8,069 nucleotides of DNA from an uncultured Clostridiaceae bacterium (GTDB taxonomy: Bacteria; Bacillota; Clostridia; Clostridiales; Oxobacteraceae), in assembly GCA_937900065.1 (NCBI GenBank), contig CALCDS010000311.1, positions 1-8,069 of the forward strand. Direction: 5' to 3'. Below are positions 1 through 5,793 of this stretch, in pieces; position 1 is the first letter of the stretch, and each line of letters opens with the position of its first letter. The position numbers and the translations under genes are program-made. The notes below the pieces were generated by a model that made no database searches, was not told where the DNA came from, and saw nothing but the letters and a program-made list of their open reading frames with translations.

Positions 1-39
1 CGAACAAGGATGCTCAAAATCAACATCTTTGTTAAACAT
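1..39 (-). CDS. Possible N-terminal fragment of an unidentified protein, cut by the window edge
   Basis: An ATG on the minus strand at 39-37 opens a frame of 13 codons (MFNKDVDFEHPCS) that stays open to the edge. A Shine-Dalgarno-like AAAAGGGAG (70-62) lies upstream, but 22 bases separate it from the ATG. A 6-bp inverted repeat (CCAAAA/TTTTGG, 42-57) sits in that gap, and looping it out would leave 6 bases. There is too little sequence to assign a family. It would lie downstream of the aldolase gene on the same strand and could be co-transcribed with it. A chance ORF cannot be excluded. Confidence 0.25.
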   Translation of the reverse strand, partial: MFNKDVDFEHPCS

Positions 40-72
40 AGCCAAAAATTATTTTGGTATGCTCCCTTTTAA

Positions 73-1104
73 CTAACTTAAACATATCTCTTTCATGCAA
101 TCTATGAAATACAGCACATCTTTCTTTGTAACATCTTTGTTTGTGACAAAGCGCATAAAGCCGTCCTCTGATGGGAGTATTTTTATTCCTTTTTCAAACA
201 TCTTGCCGACTATGTAGCTGTCGTCTTTTCCAACACCCGACATATCGGCGAAGACCATGTTTATCTGAACCCTGTTTAGATCCACCTTTATATTAGGTAT
301 TTTTGAAAGCTCATCGGCAAGCAGCCTTGCATTTTCATGATCCACGTGCAGCCTTCCCCTCATCTTTGTAAGCGCCACTATTCCGGCTGCAGCGATCACA
401 CCTGACTGCCTCATTCCGCCTCCCATGAGTTTCCTGCTTTTCTTTGCTCTTTCTATGAATTCTTTTGAACCTGCGACCATTGAACCTATTGGCGCACATA
501 AGCCCTTTGACAGGCAGAACATAACCGAATCCGTATATTTTGTGATTTCACGCACATCCACATTTAAATATAATGCCGCATTGAACAGCCTTGCTCCGTC
601 GAGGTGAACAGGCACATCATACTTTTTAGCTATTGCATAAACATCAGCCATCTTATCGATTGGAACCACTGAACCGTCTGATCTTGCGTTTTCAAGACAG
701 ATGAGTCCTGTTTCAGGATAGTGTATGTTATTCTCCTTTCTGATTGTAGCCTCAACATCTTTGGCATCAAGATATCCCTTATCAGTGCGGAGAGTCCTAA
801 GCTGCACTCCCGATATGACGGCTGCTGAACCGACTTCATGCGTGACTATGTGTGCATTGTCGGCCAGTATGACTTCGTCTCCGCACTTTGTATGGGTATA
901 TATCGCAGATTCGTTTCCCATTGTTCCGCTGACCACGAACATGGAAGCTTCTTTTCCAACTGCTTCGGCAGCCATTTCTTCAAGTTTTATTACAGTAGGA
1001 TCTCCTTCCAGTACATCATCTCCGACCTCGGCTTCAAACATGGCTTGTCTCATTTCATCAGTCGGCAATGTAACCGTATCGCTTCTTAAATCTATAAATC
1101 TCAT
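73..1104 (-). CDS. ltaE: Threonine aldolase family PLP-dependent enzyme (low-specificity L-threonine aldolase-like)
   Basis: This 343-residue protein is full length for the fold-type I threonine aldolase family, which cleaves L-threonine or L-allo-threonine to glycine and acetaldehyde with pyridoxal phosphate in the cytoplasm. The N terminus (FIDLRSDTVTLPT, 3-15) is the family signature. SGTMGN (59-64) is the phosphate-binding loop. His85 is the probable ring-stacking residue, HLDGAR (167-172) supplies Asp169 for the PLP nitrogen, and LSKGL (198-202) holds the Schiff-base Lys200. The start at 1104 follows a GGGAGTGG ribosome binding site (1116-1109). One oddity is LENARSDG (137-144): the Escherichia coli-type enzymes have a Thr-His pair where Ala140-Arg141 stand here. 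Substrate or stereospecificity may therefore differ from true LtaE, and a beta-eliminating lyase role is possible. The gene appears monocistronic, with its own promoter at 1141-1169. Family assignment is firm; the exact substrate is inferred. Confidence 0.9.
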   Translation of the reverse strand: MRFIDLRSDTVTLPTDEMRQAMFEAEVGDDVLEGDPTVIKLEEMAAEAVGKEASMFVVSGTMGNESAIYTHTKCGDEVILADNAHIVTHEVGSAAVISGVQLRTLRTDKGYLDAKDVEATIRKENNIHYPETGLICLENARSDGSVVPIDKMADVYAIAKKYDVPVHLDGARLFNAALYLNVDVREITKYTDSVMFCLSKGLCAPIGSMVAGSKEFIERAKKSRKLMGGGMRQSGVIAAAGIVALTKMRGRLHVDHENARLLADELSKIPNIKVDLNRVQINMVFADMSGVGKDDSYIVGKMFEKGIKILPSEDGFMRFVTNKDVTKKDVLYFIDCMKEICLS

Positions 1105-1140
1105 ACTACCACTCCCGTCATGCAGAATTAATATATGCTT

Positions 1141-1169
1141 ATTATAATTGCTTTAATTGTATAACACAA
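1141..1169 (-). promoter_or_regulatory. Probable sigma-A promoter of the aldolase gene
   Basis: On the minus strand a perfect -10 TATAAT (1146-1141) is preceded, after exactly 17 bases, by TTGTGT (1169-1164), which keeps only the TTG of the -35 consensus. The predicted start point near 1134 leaves a leader of about 30 bases before the ATG at 1104. No riboswitch-like fold is evident in so short a leader. Confidence 0.55.
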
Positions 1170-1258
1170 CAAAAGGGCACATGCCGCTGACTATTCTGCC
1201 TATGATTTATTGATTTTTTAAACCTGTTTATAAATTGTTCAAACATTTTTACATTTTT

Positions 1259-1272
1259 GAAGAACCGTCCCC
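1259..1272. repeat. Possible REP/IS200-type element end remnant (GGGGACGGTTC motif)
   Basis: The minus strand reads GGGGACGGTTCTTC. I recall GGGGACGGTTCTTTT-like strings as common dispersed sequences in clostridial genomes, often beside Y1-type transposases. No transposase reading frame is present here, so this would be a solitary end or a decayed copy. The evidence is one short motif plus memory of similar sequences. Confidence 0.3.
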
Positions 1273-1374
1273 TAAAGCCGGCGATAAAACGCGGACTTAA
1301 ATAGAATTACCGGATAACAAAAATCAACACCATACTTTAGCGGAGACTGTTAAAAAACCGCTCAATAAATCAAA

Positions 1375-1417
1375 TAGGTGTTGCATAATGAACAAATGGT
1401 TCATTGTGCAACACCTA
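1375..1417. terminator. Strong 19-bp hairpin, probable bidirectional terminator
   Basis: TAGGTGTTGCATAATGAAC (1375-1393) pairs with 1399-1417 over 19 positions, all Watson-Crick except one T-G wobble, around a 5-base loop. It begins 4 bases beyond the stop of the minus-strand coiled-coil gene. On that strand the hairpin is followed by TATTTGATTTATT, a moderate T-rich tail. On the plus strand the following bases are T-rich too (TTTAATCTTTTTTATTTG). It most likely ends the small-protein unit. Such a long, nearly perfect stem could also be a mobile palindromic repeat. Confidence 0.7.
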
Positions 1418-1420
1418 CCT

Positions 1421-1654
1421 TTAATCTTTTTTATTTGTAGTGTCTGATTCAGCCAGCACATTTATGGTTTCTTTTATGGATTTATTTAAATTCTTTAGTT
1501 TTTTCCTCAATAATTCACATTTTTCCTTTAGTGCTGCGGATTCGCTATTTTCCGTTTCAGTTAAAAGCTTTTCATAAAGTTTTTCTATAGTATCTAATGC
1601 ACCGGCCGTTTCATCGTATATAAGCTTTAGCATTTCTGCAGCATCGGGTTTCAT
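1421..1654 (-). CDS. Small charged, helical (coiled-coil-like) hypothetical protein, 77 aa
   Basis: I do not recognise the family. The 77 residues are almost all predicted helix, with no cysteine pair motif, signal peptide or membrane segment. Residues 8-32 and 40-68 show leucine/isoleucine spacing compatible with an amphipathic or coiled-coil hairpin, and the C-terminal tail is polar (SDTTNKKD). The only Cys is in KEKCELLRKK. The start at 1654 lies 6 bases after the stop of the zinc-ribbon gene and has no clear Shine-Dalgarno, so translation is probably coupled to that gene. The stop is 4 bases before the 19-bp hairpin, so the two small genes look like one transcription unit. Plausible roles are a small oligomeric scaffold or a partner of the zinc-ribbon protein, but nothing in the sequence proves it. 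Confidence 0.6.
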   Translation of the reverse strand: MKPDAAEMLKLIYDETAGALDTIEKLYEKLLTETENSESAALKEKCELLRKKLKNLNKSIKETINVLAESDTTNKKD

Positions 1655-1660
1655 TTGAGA

Positions 1661-1909
1661 TTAATTGTAAATCTTGCTTTTGCTCTTGGTTTTCCTTTTG
1701 ACCTCTTCTAAGTACGGAGCGTGGAATTCAAAGGATTTCTCATGCCCGCAGTTTGAGCAAACGCATGTCAATATATCATACATGAGATCATCTCTGCTCA
1801 CTACTTCTTGATAATTTTGGAGGTATTCACCACCACATATCTCGCAAGGTGTCAGCTTTATTATCTCATATTCACTTTCAACATACCTCATTGCTTCTTG
1901 AGCGTTCAT
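1661..1909 (-). CDS. Small zinc-ribbon-like hypothetical protein, 82 aa
   Basis: I do not recognise a named family. From the chosen start the protein has CEIC (Cys22, Cys25), then Cys49, Cys51 and Cys54 in CVCSNCGHEK. This spacing fits a four-cysteine zinc ribbon with one extra cysteine. The C terminus is basic (KRKTKSKSK), and no membrane segment is seen. The start at 1909 is preferred because GAGGAGGG (1922-1915) lies 5 bases upstream; an in-frame ATG at 1924 would put that site inside the gene and has only a weaker GGGGAT of its own. The gene is divergent from spmA and precedes the coiled-coil gene by 6 bases. A nucleic-acid-binding or structural zinc protein is plausible; the function is unknown. 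Confidence 0.7.
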   Translation of the reverse strand: MNAQEAMRYVESEYEIIKLTPCEICGGEYLQNYQEVVSRDDLMYDILTCVCSNCGHEKSFEFHAPYLEEVKRKTKSKSKIYN

Positions 1910-1939
1910 AAAATCCCTCCTCATCTTTGTAATCCCCTT

Positions 1940-1999
1940 TATAATATGGACTAGCCTTGGGGATATCTATATTATAAATCATATTCAAAAAAATTGCAT
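1940..1999 (-). promoter_or_regulatory. Candidate promoter(s) for the zinc-ribbon/coiled-coil unit
   Basis: Two overlapping possibilities lie on the minus strand. The first is TATAAT (1976-1971) with a poor -35 ATGCAA (1999-1994) at 17 bases. The second is CATATTATA (1948-1940), closer to the gene, which resembles -10 elements of late sporulation sigma factors but lacks a convincing matching -35. The sequence alone does not decide between them. Confidence 0.25.
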
Positions 2000-2050
2000 T
2001 TAATTTATAGAGTTAAAATTATTTTCCGATGCTTTAAAATGCATTCCATA

Positions 2051-2080
2051 CCATAATTGACCTAAACATAATCATATAAT
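2051..2080 (+). promoter_or_regulatory. Candidate sigma-E (mother-cell sporulation) promoter of spmAB
   Basis: CATATAAT (2073-2080) matches 7 of 8 positions of the Bacillus sigma-E -10 element CATACAHT. At a spacing of 15 bases, CCATAAT (2051-2057) matches 5 of 7 positions of the -35 KMATATT. The nearby TTGACC (2057-2062) is only 12 bases from the TATAAT portion, too close for sigma-A. In Bacillus subtilis the spmA-spmB genes are under sigma-E, which agrees. The leader would be about 75 bases before the spmA ATG. Confidence 0.5.
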
Positions 2081-2160
2081 CTTACTAAGCACTTACTGCA
2101 TATTTGCAATTGAAAGCTATTTCAGCAGGGTGCAAAATAAATCATATGGCAGGAGATTTT

Positions 2161-2739
2161 ATGATAAATACGATATGGTTTTTCATGATATTTGCAGGAA
2201 TTTTTCTTTCGTTTTTAAACGGGAGTGCAAAAGAGGTGGCTGATGCTTCAATAAAAGGCGGGACGGCTGCAGTGGAAATAACATTGGGACTTGTCGGAGT
2301 TATATGCATATGGTCGGGCATCATGAAAATTGCCGAGAAATCAGGACTTACCGACATAATAGGCAAGGCCTTGATGCCGTTTATTAGGATGCTCTTTCCT
2401 GAAATACCGAAAAAACATCCCTCAATAAGCGCCATTATAATGAACATGGCCTCAAATATGCTTGGACTTTCAAATGCCGCCACACCGTTTGGAATAAAGG
2501 CAATGGAGGAGCTTCAAAAGCTGAATGCAAACAAGGAAAGGGCAACCGATGCCATGGTTACATTTATTGTGCTCAATTCGGCATCTGTGCAGATAATCCC
2601 TGCAACTGTAATATCCATAAGGGCTGCGGCAGGCTCCAAGAATCCTTCTGAAATAGTAATAACTACGATTATATCGACCATATCTGCAGCAATCATAGGA
2701 ATATTATCATGCAAGCTGCTTCAGAAAGAATATAAATAG
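2161..2739 (+). CDS. spmA: Spore maturation protein A
   Basis: This 192-residue membrane protein is close to the roughly 196 residues of Bacillus SpmA. It belongs to the nucleoside-recognition/Gate domain family. With SpmB it is needed for full dehydration of the spore core and hence heat resistance, acting in membranes of the developing spore; the molecular activity is not settled. Hydrophobic segments lie near 3-20, 36-54, 88-104, 131-153 and 163-185. The family motif NMLGLSNAATPFG is at 99-111, followed by a polar KAMEELQKLNANKERATD stretch. The start at 2161 is chosen because AGGAG (2151-2155) lies 5 bases upstream and the length then fits the family; an in-frame ATG at 2104 would add 19 polar residues with no ribosome binding site. 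The spmB start follows 8 bases after the stop. A sigma-E-like promoter precedes the gene. Confidence 0.93.
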   Translation: MINTIWFFMIFAGIFLSFLNGSAKEVADASIKGGTAAVEITLGLVGVICIWSGIMKIAEKSGLTDIIGKALMPFIRMLFPEIPKKHPSISAIIMNMASNMLGLSNAATPFGIKAMEELQKLNANKERATDAMVTFIVLNSASVQIIPATVISIRAAAGSKNPSEIVITTIISTISAAIIGILSCKLLQKEYK

Positions 2740-2747
2740 GAGGGCAT

Positions 2748-3284
2748 ATGGTTAACATAATCAGACAGCTTTCAGTTTATTCAATTCCATTTATAATAAT
2801 ATTCGTACTGTTGTTTGGCTATTTAAAAGGTGTAAAATTATATGAGGCCTTTATAGAAGGCGCTGCGGACGGACTTAAAGTTTCCATAAAAATACTGCCG
2901 TACCTTATCACTATGCTGTTTGCCATTGCTATATTCAGGGAGTCCGGGATATTGGATATAATAACATATATTCTATCGCCTGTTTTGAAAATCATAGGGG
3001 TCCCTCCCGAGGTATTGCCGCTCGTCTTGATGAAACCCATGTCCGGAAGCGGATCCCTTGGCATAACGGCCGATATATTGAGAGAATACGGGCCTGATTC
3101 CATTGTGGGCAGAATTGCATCTACGATGATGGGTTCCAGCGAAACCGTATTATATACCATGGCTGTTTATTATGGGGCCATCGGTATAAAAAAAATGAGG
3201 CATACGCTTGCCTGCGCGCTGATTGCCCATATAGCAGGGGTGATTGCATCCTGCATAATATGCAAGATCATTTTCAAAGTATGA
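2748..3284 (+). CDS. spmB: Spore maturation protein B
   Basis: At 178 residues this equals the usual SpmB length. It is the second Gate-domain membrane protein of the pair and acts with SpmA in spore core dehydration. Hydrophobic segments are near 8-25, 46-63, 70-95, 120-145 and 153-175. Conserved stretches are LMKPMSGSGSLG (94-105) and MGSSETVLYT (128-137). The ribosome binding site AGGAGGG (2738-2744) overlaps the spmA stop codon, so the two are translationally linked. An 11-bp inverted repeat spans the last codons and the stop. No dacB/dacF-type carboxypeptidase gene adjoins the pair here, whereas Bacillus places dacB directly upstream of spmA. Confidence 0.93.
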   Translation: MVNIIRQLSVYSIPFIIIFVLLFGYLKGVKLYEAFIEGAADGLKVSIKILPYLITMLFAIAIFRESGILDIITYILSPVLKIIGVPPEVLPLVLMKPMSGSGSLGITADILREYGPDSIVGRIASTMMGSSETVLYTMAVYYGAIGIKKMRHTLACALIAHIAGVIASCIICKIIFKV

Positions 3285-3300
3285 TAATGCTTTGAAAATG
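3269..3300 (+). repeat. 11-bp inverted repeat spanning the spmB stop codon
   Basis: CATTTTCAAAG (3269-3279) and CTTTGAAAATG (3290-3300) are perfect complements around a 10-base loop that contains the end of the spmB reading frame. No T-tract follows on the plus strand, so it is not a typical intrinsic terminator. It may stabilise the 3' end of the spmAB transcript or act as a weak or factor-assisted terminator. Confidence 0.6.
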
Positions 3301-3336
3301 CAGCTGCTGATTGGACTTTGAATAATAAAGTGTATA

Positions 3337-3365
3337 TTGACAGAAAATAGATATAGAAGTATAAT
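3337..3365 (+). promoter_or_regulatory. Consensus sigma-A promoter of the metG T-box leader
   Basis: TTGACA (3337-3342) and TATAAT (3360-3365) are both perfect and separated by exactly 17 bases. Transcription should begin near 3373, about 430 bases before metG, so the whole T-box lies in the leader. A maximal-consensus promoter fits a gene controlled mainly by attenuation after initiation. Confidence 0.85.
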
Positions 3366-3372
3366 TTTTTTA

Positions 3373-3720
3373 TATATCTGATACTATGATGTTGATGGGA
3401 AGAGTAAATAGCGTGATATGCTGATTGGACGGCATTGTTTATTGTATTTAGCAAAAATGCTTTTCCATAGAAGAGAGCCGGGTATGGTGAAAGCCGGTGC
3501 AGACGACGCTATTGAACATGGACCCTGAATCGTGCGGCTGAAGATCATCTGAGGGTGCGTATGCATTGTTGATTGATTGTGTAAGCTGTGCCGGAGGCAG
3601 CCGTTATAACTGCAAGGTGATTATCTGTCACTTGCCAAGTCCCATGCCGAGCGTGGGAGAAATAGGGTGGTACCGCGTACAACTCGCCCCTTCTGTAAGA
3701 AGGTGCGGGTTTTATTTTTA
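3373..3720 (+). ncRNA. T-box riboswitch, methionine-specific, upstream of metG
   Basis: The leader holds the hallmark T-box AGGGTGGTACCGCG (3664-3677). AGGG and GCG pair with CCCT (3688-3691) and CGC (3685-3687), giving an antiterminator with the canonical 7-base bulge TGGTACC. The bulge TGGT can pair with tRNA ending in ACCA, matching discriminator A of tRNA-Met. In Stem I, AATAGCGT (3407-3414) pairs with ACGCTATT (3506-3513), AGAGTA (3401-3406) forms the loop-E-like side, and GAAC-ATG-G (3514-3521) places an ATG specifier at 3518-3520. AGAGAGCCGG near 3472-3481 and AAGCCGG near 3491-3497 mark the distal stem. Uncharged tRNA-Met binding would favour the antiterminator and let transcription enter metG. 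Stem boundaries are read by eye; class and specificity are well supported. Confidence 0.93.
3681..3720 (+). terminator. T-box attenuator (intrinsic terminator) before metG
   Basis: AACTCGCCCCTTCT (3681-3694) pairs with AGAAGGTGCGGGTT (3698-3711) over 14 positions with one mismatch and one G-T wobble, around a 3-base loop. A T-rich tract follows (to 3720). Its left arm contains the bases needed by the antiterminator, so the two folds exclude each other, as expected of a T-box transcription switch. Confidence 0.92.
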
Positions 3721-3804
3721 TATAGATGGCTCTTTTATTTTTAGAGCATTTGCTTTTAAGGGGCTTTTATTTACTCAATCAAGAATTAGTTTAGGAGGGT
3801 TAGA

Positions 3805-5769
3805 ATGACTGAGAAGAAGACTTATTATATTACGACGCCTATATATTATCCAAGCGATAAACTTCATATAGGCAATACCTATACAACTGTGGCTGCAGAC
3901 GCCCTGGCCAGATTTAAAAGGCTGACAGGGTATGATGTCATGTTTTTGACCGGGACTGATGAGCACGGTCAGAAAATACAGAGGATTGCACAGTCAAAAG
4001 GCGTTACTCCAAAAGAATATGTGGATGTTATAGTTGCCGGGATAAAGGATCTGTGGAAACTCATGGATATATCATATGATAAGTTCATAAGGACCACAGA
4101 TGATTATCATGAAAAGACAGTGCAAAAAATATTCAAGCAGCTTTATGACCAAGGGGATATTTACAAGGGATTTTATGAAGGCTTATATTGTACTCCATGT
4201 GAAGCATTCTGGACGGAAACACAAGCTGTGGGCGGAAAGTGTCCTGACTGCGGAAGGCCTGTGGAGCGGACAAAGGAAGAAGCTTATTTCTTTAAGATGT
4301 CAAAATACCAGGACAGGCTCGTAAAATATATAGAGGAGCATCCTGATTTCATACAGCCTGAATCCAGAAAAAACGAGATGATAAATAACTTCTTAAAACC
4401 CGGGCTTGATGATCTTTGCGTATCAAGGACATCTTTTTCATGGGGCATACCTGTAAGCTTTGATCCAAAGCATGTCGTATATGTATGGATCGATGCTCTG
4501 TCAAACTATATAACCGCTTTGGGTTACGGCCAGGAGGATGACTCCAATTATAAGAAATACTGGCCTGCGGATGTGCAGCTTGTGGGAAAAGATATTGTAA
4601 GGTTCCATACCATAATATGGCCTATAATGCTTATGGCCCTGGGACTGCCGATTCCTAAAAGAGTGTTTGGCCATGGATGGCTGCTTGTGGATGGGGGCAA
4701 GATGTCGAAATCCAAAGGGAATGTGGTTGACCCGGTTGTTCTTGTAAACCATTTTGGAGTTGATCCTGTAAGGTATTACCTGCTGAGAGAGATCCCATTC
4801 GGTTCCGACGGGCTGTTTAACAATGAGTTATTCATCAAGAAATTAAATTCAGATTTGGCAAACGATTTGGGAAACCTTGTATCAAGAACAGTCACAATGA
4901 TTGAAAAATATTTTGGAGGCAGCGTACCTGCTCCGAGTGCAAGAGAAGATGTGGATGATGAGCTTATAAATCTTGCATCAGAACTTCCAAGGGAAGTAGA
5001 AAAATTGATGGATGACCTTAAGATAAGCGATGCACTCGATGAAATATGGAAGCTTGTGGGCAGAGCAAACAAATATATAGATGAGACGACCCCTTGGGCT
5101 CTATCTAAAGATGAGAGCAAAAAAGAAAGATTAGCCTCGATATTATATAATCTTTGTGAGACCATAAGGATAATATCCGTGCTGATTTCGCCTTTCCTGC
5201 CGTCAACATCTCCTAAAATAAATTCGCAGCTTGGCATAGACAAGAGCCTTACCACCTGGGAAAGCCTTGACGGATTTGGAAAGTTTAAACCCGGAGTCAA
5301 AGTTAAAAGGGGTGAAGTACTCTTCCCGAGAATCGATGTCGAGGGCAAGCTTGCGGAACTGGATAAGATCAGGGAAAAACAGGAAAGTGAGGCCCGCAAG
5401 GAGGATGCTACATCCGGCAGGGATAATAAAGCCGAGCAGACAAAGCCTGAAATCACAATGGATGATTTTGCAAAGCTTGATTTAAAAACGGCAAAGGTGA
5501 CTGCTTGTGAGAAGATCAAGGGTTCTGATAAACTCTTAAAGCTTCAGCTCGCTGTCGGCGGAGAGACAAGGCAGGTCGTATCCGGAATCGCAAAACAATA
5601 TACTCCTGAGGATATGATCGGAAAGACGGTCATACTTGTTGCAAATCTAAAGCCCATAAAGCTTAGGGGTGAGGATTCATTCGGAATGATACTGGCAGCT
5701 GAAGGCGACGGGAAGCTGTCTTTGGTAACCATGGACAGCGATATAGCCCCGGGTTCGAGTGTAAGATAA
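3805..5769 (+). CDS. metG: Methionyl-tRNA synthetase with C-terminal tRNA-binding domain
   Basis: This class I synthetase charges tRNA-Met with methionine in the cytoplasm. The 654 residues carry the HIGH-type motif as HIGN (21-24), in PIYYPSDKLHIGN. A zinc knuckle follows with one CxxC at Cys129/Cys132 and a second at Cys146/Cys149. KMSKS is at 299-303. An anticodon-binding helical region spans about 380-510, then a charged linker near 525-550. The C-terminal Trbp111/EMAPII-like tRNA-binding OB domain spans about 553-654. Length and layout match Bacillus MetS-type enzymes. HIGN instead of HIGH is, as I recall, frequent in clostridial MetRS and not a defect. The start at 3805 has AGGAGGG (3793-3799) at 5 bases. 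Expression is governed by the T-box leader. tatD follows 24 bases after the stop, so the two are probably co-transcribed. Confidence 0.97.
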   Translation: MTEKKTYYITTPIYYPSDKLHIGNTYTTVAADALARFKRLTGYDVMFLTGTDEHGQKIQRIAQSKGVTPKEYVDVIVAGIKDLWKLMDISYDKFIRTTDDYHEKTVQKIFKQLYDQGDIYKGFYEGLYCTPCEAFWTETQAVGGKCPDCGRPVERTKEEAYFFKMSKYQDRLVKYIEEHPDFIQPESRKNEMINNFLKPGLDDLCVSRTSFSWGIPVSFDPKHVVYVWIDALSNYITALGYGQEDDSNYKKYWPADVQLVGKDIVRFHTIIWPIMLMALGLPIPKRVFGHGWLLVDGGKMSKSKGNVVDPVVLVNHFGVDPVRYYLLREIPFGSDGLFNNELFIKKLNSDLANDLGNLVSRTVTMIEKYFGGSVPAPSAREDVDDELINLASELPREVEKLMDDLKISDALDEIWKLVGRANKYIDETTPWALSKDESKKERLASILYNLCETIRIISVLISPFLPSTSPKINSQLGIDKSLTTWESLDGFGKFKPGVKVKRGEVLFPRIDVEGKLAELDKIREKQESEARKEDATSGRDNKAEQTKPEITMDDFAKLDLKTAKVTACEKIKGSDKLLKLQLAVGGETRQVVSGIAKQYTPEDMIGKTVILVANLKPIKLRGEDSFGMILAAEGDGKLSLVTMDSDIAPGSSVR

Positions 5770-5793
5770 CAGACCTGTTATGGAGGTGGCAGC

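Larger units (their letters stand above)
1105..1420. other. 316-base intergenic region between the aldolase and the small-protein unit
   Basis: No convincing gene is present on either strand. The right third is taken by the terminator hairpin at 1375-1417, and the left end by the aldolase ribosome binding site and promoter. The centre contains GAAGAACCGTCCCC at 1259-1272. From recalled experience, this resembles end sequences of REP/IS200-like elements in Clostridia. It is preceded by a short TTCAAA/TTTGAA inverted repeat. The 1280-1370 stretch is not recognised. A decayed mobile-element remnant is one explanation. Confidence 0.4.

Noticed and set aside
725..1147. 140-codon plus-strand frame opposite the aldolase
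   Set aside because: It is a mirror of the aldolase coding sequence, and its composition (Ser/Thr-rich) and lack of motifs mark it as a shadow.
2104..2160. Upstream in-frame ATG extending SpmA by 19 residues
   Set aside because: There is no ribosome binding site at 2104, while 2161 has AGGAG at 5 bases and gives the usual family length.
2142..3160. Minus-strand frames of 113, 66 and 113 codons opposite spmA and spmB
   Set aside because: Hydrophobic mirror translations of two membrane-protein genes; no start signals.
3305..3430. Direct 12-base repeat TGCTGATTGGAC at 3305-3316 and 3419-3430
   Set aside because: The two copies flank the T-box promoter, but a 12-base match is expected by chance a few times in a window this size. 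The second copy is inside T-box Stem I with its own structural role.
3566..3808. 80-codon plus-strand frame ending at the metG start
   Set aside because: It runs through the T-box antiterminator and terminator, which explain this sequence; no ribosome binding site is present.
4776..5519. 247-codon open frame on the minus strand opposite metG
   Set aside because: It is antisense to a clearly real synthetase gene, has a serine/leucine-rich composition typical of a mirrored frame, no domain motif and no ribosome binding site.
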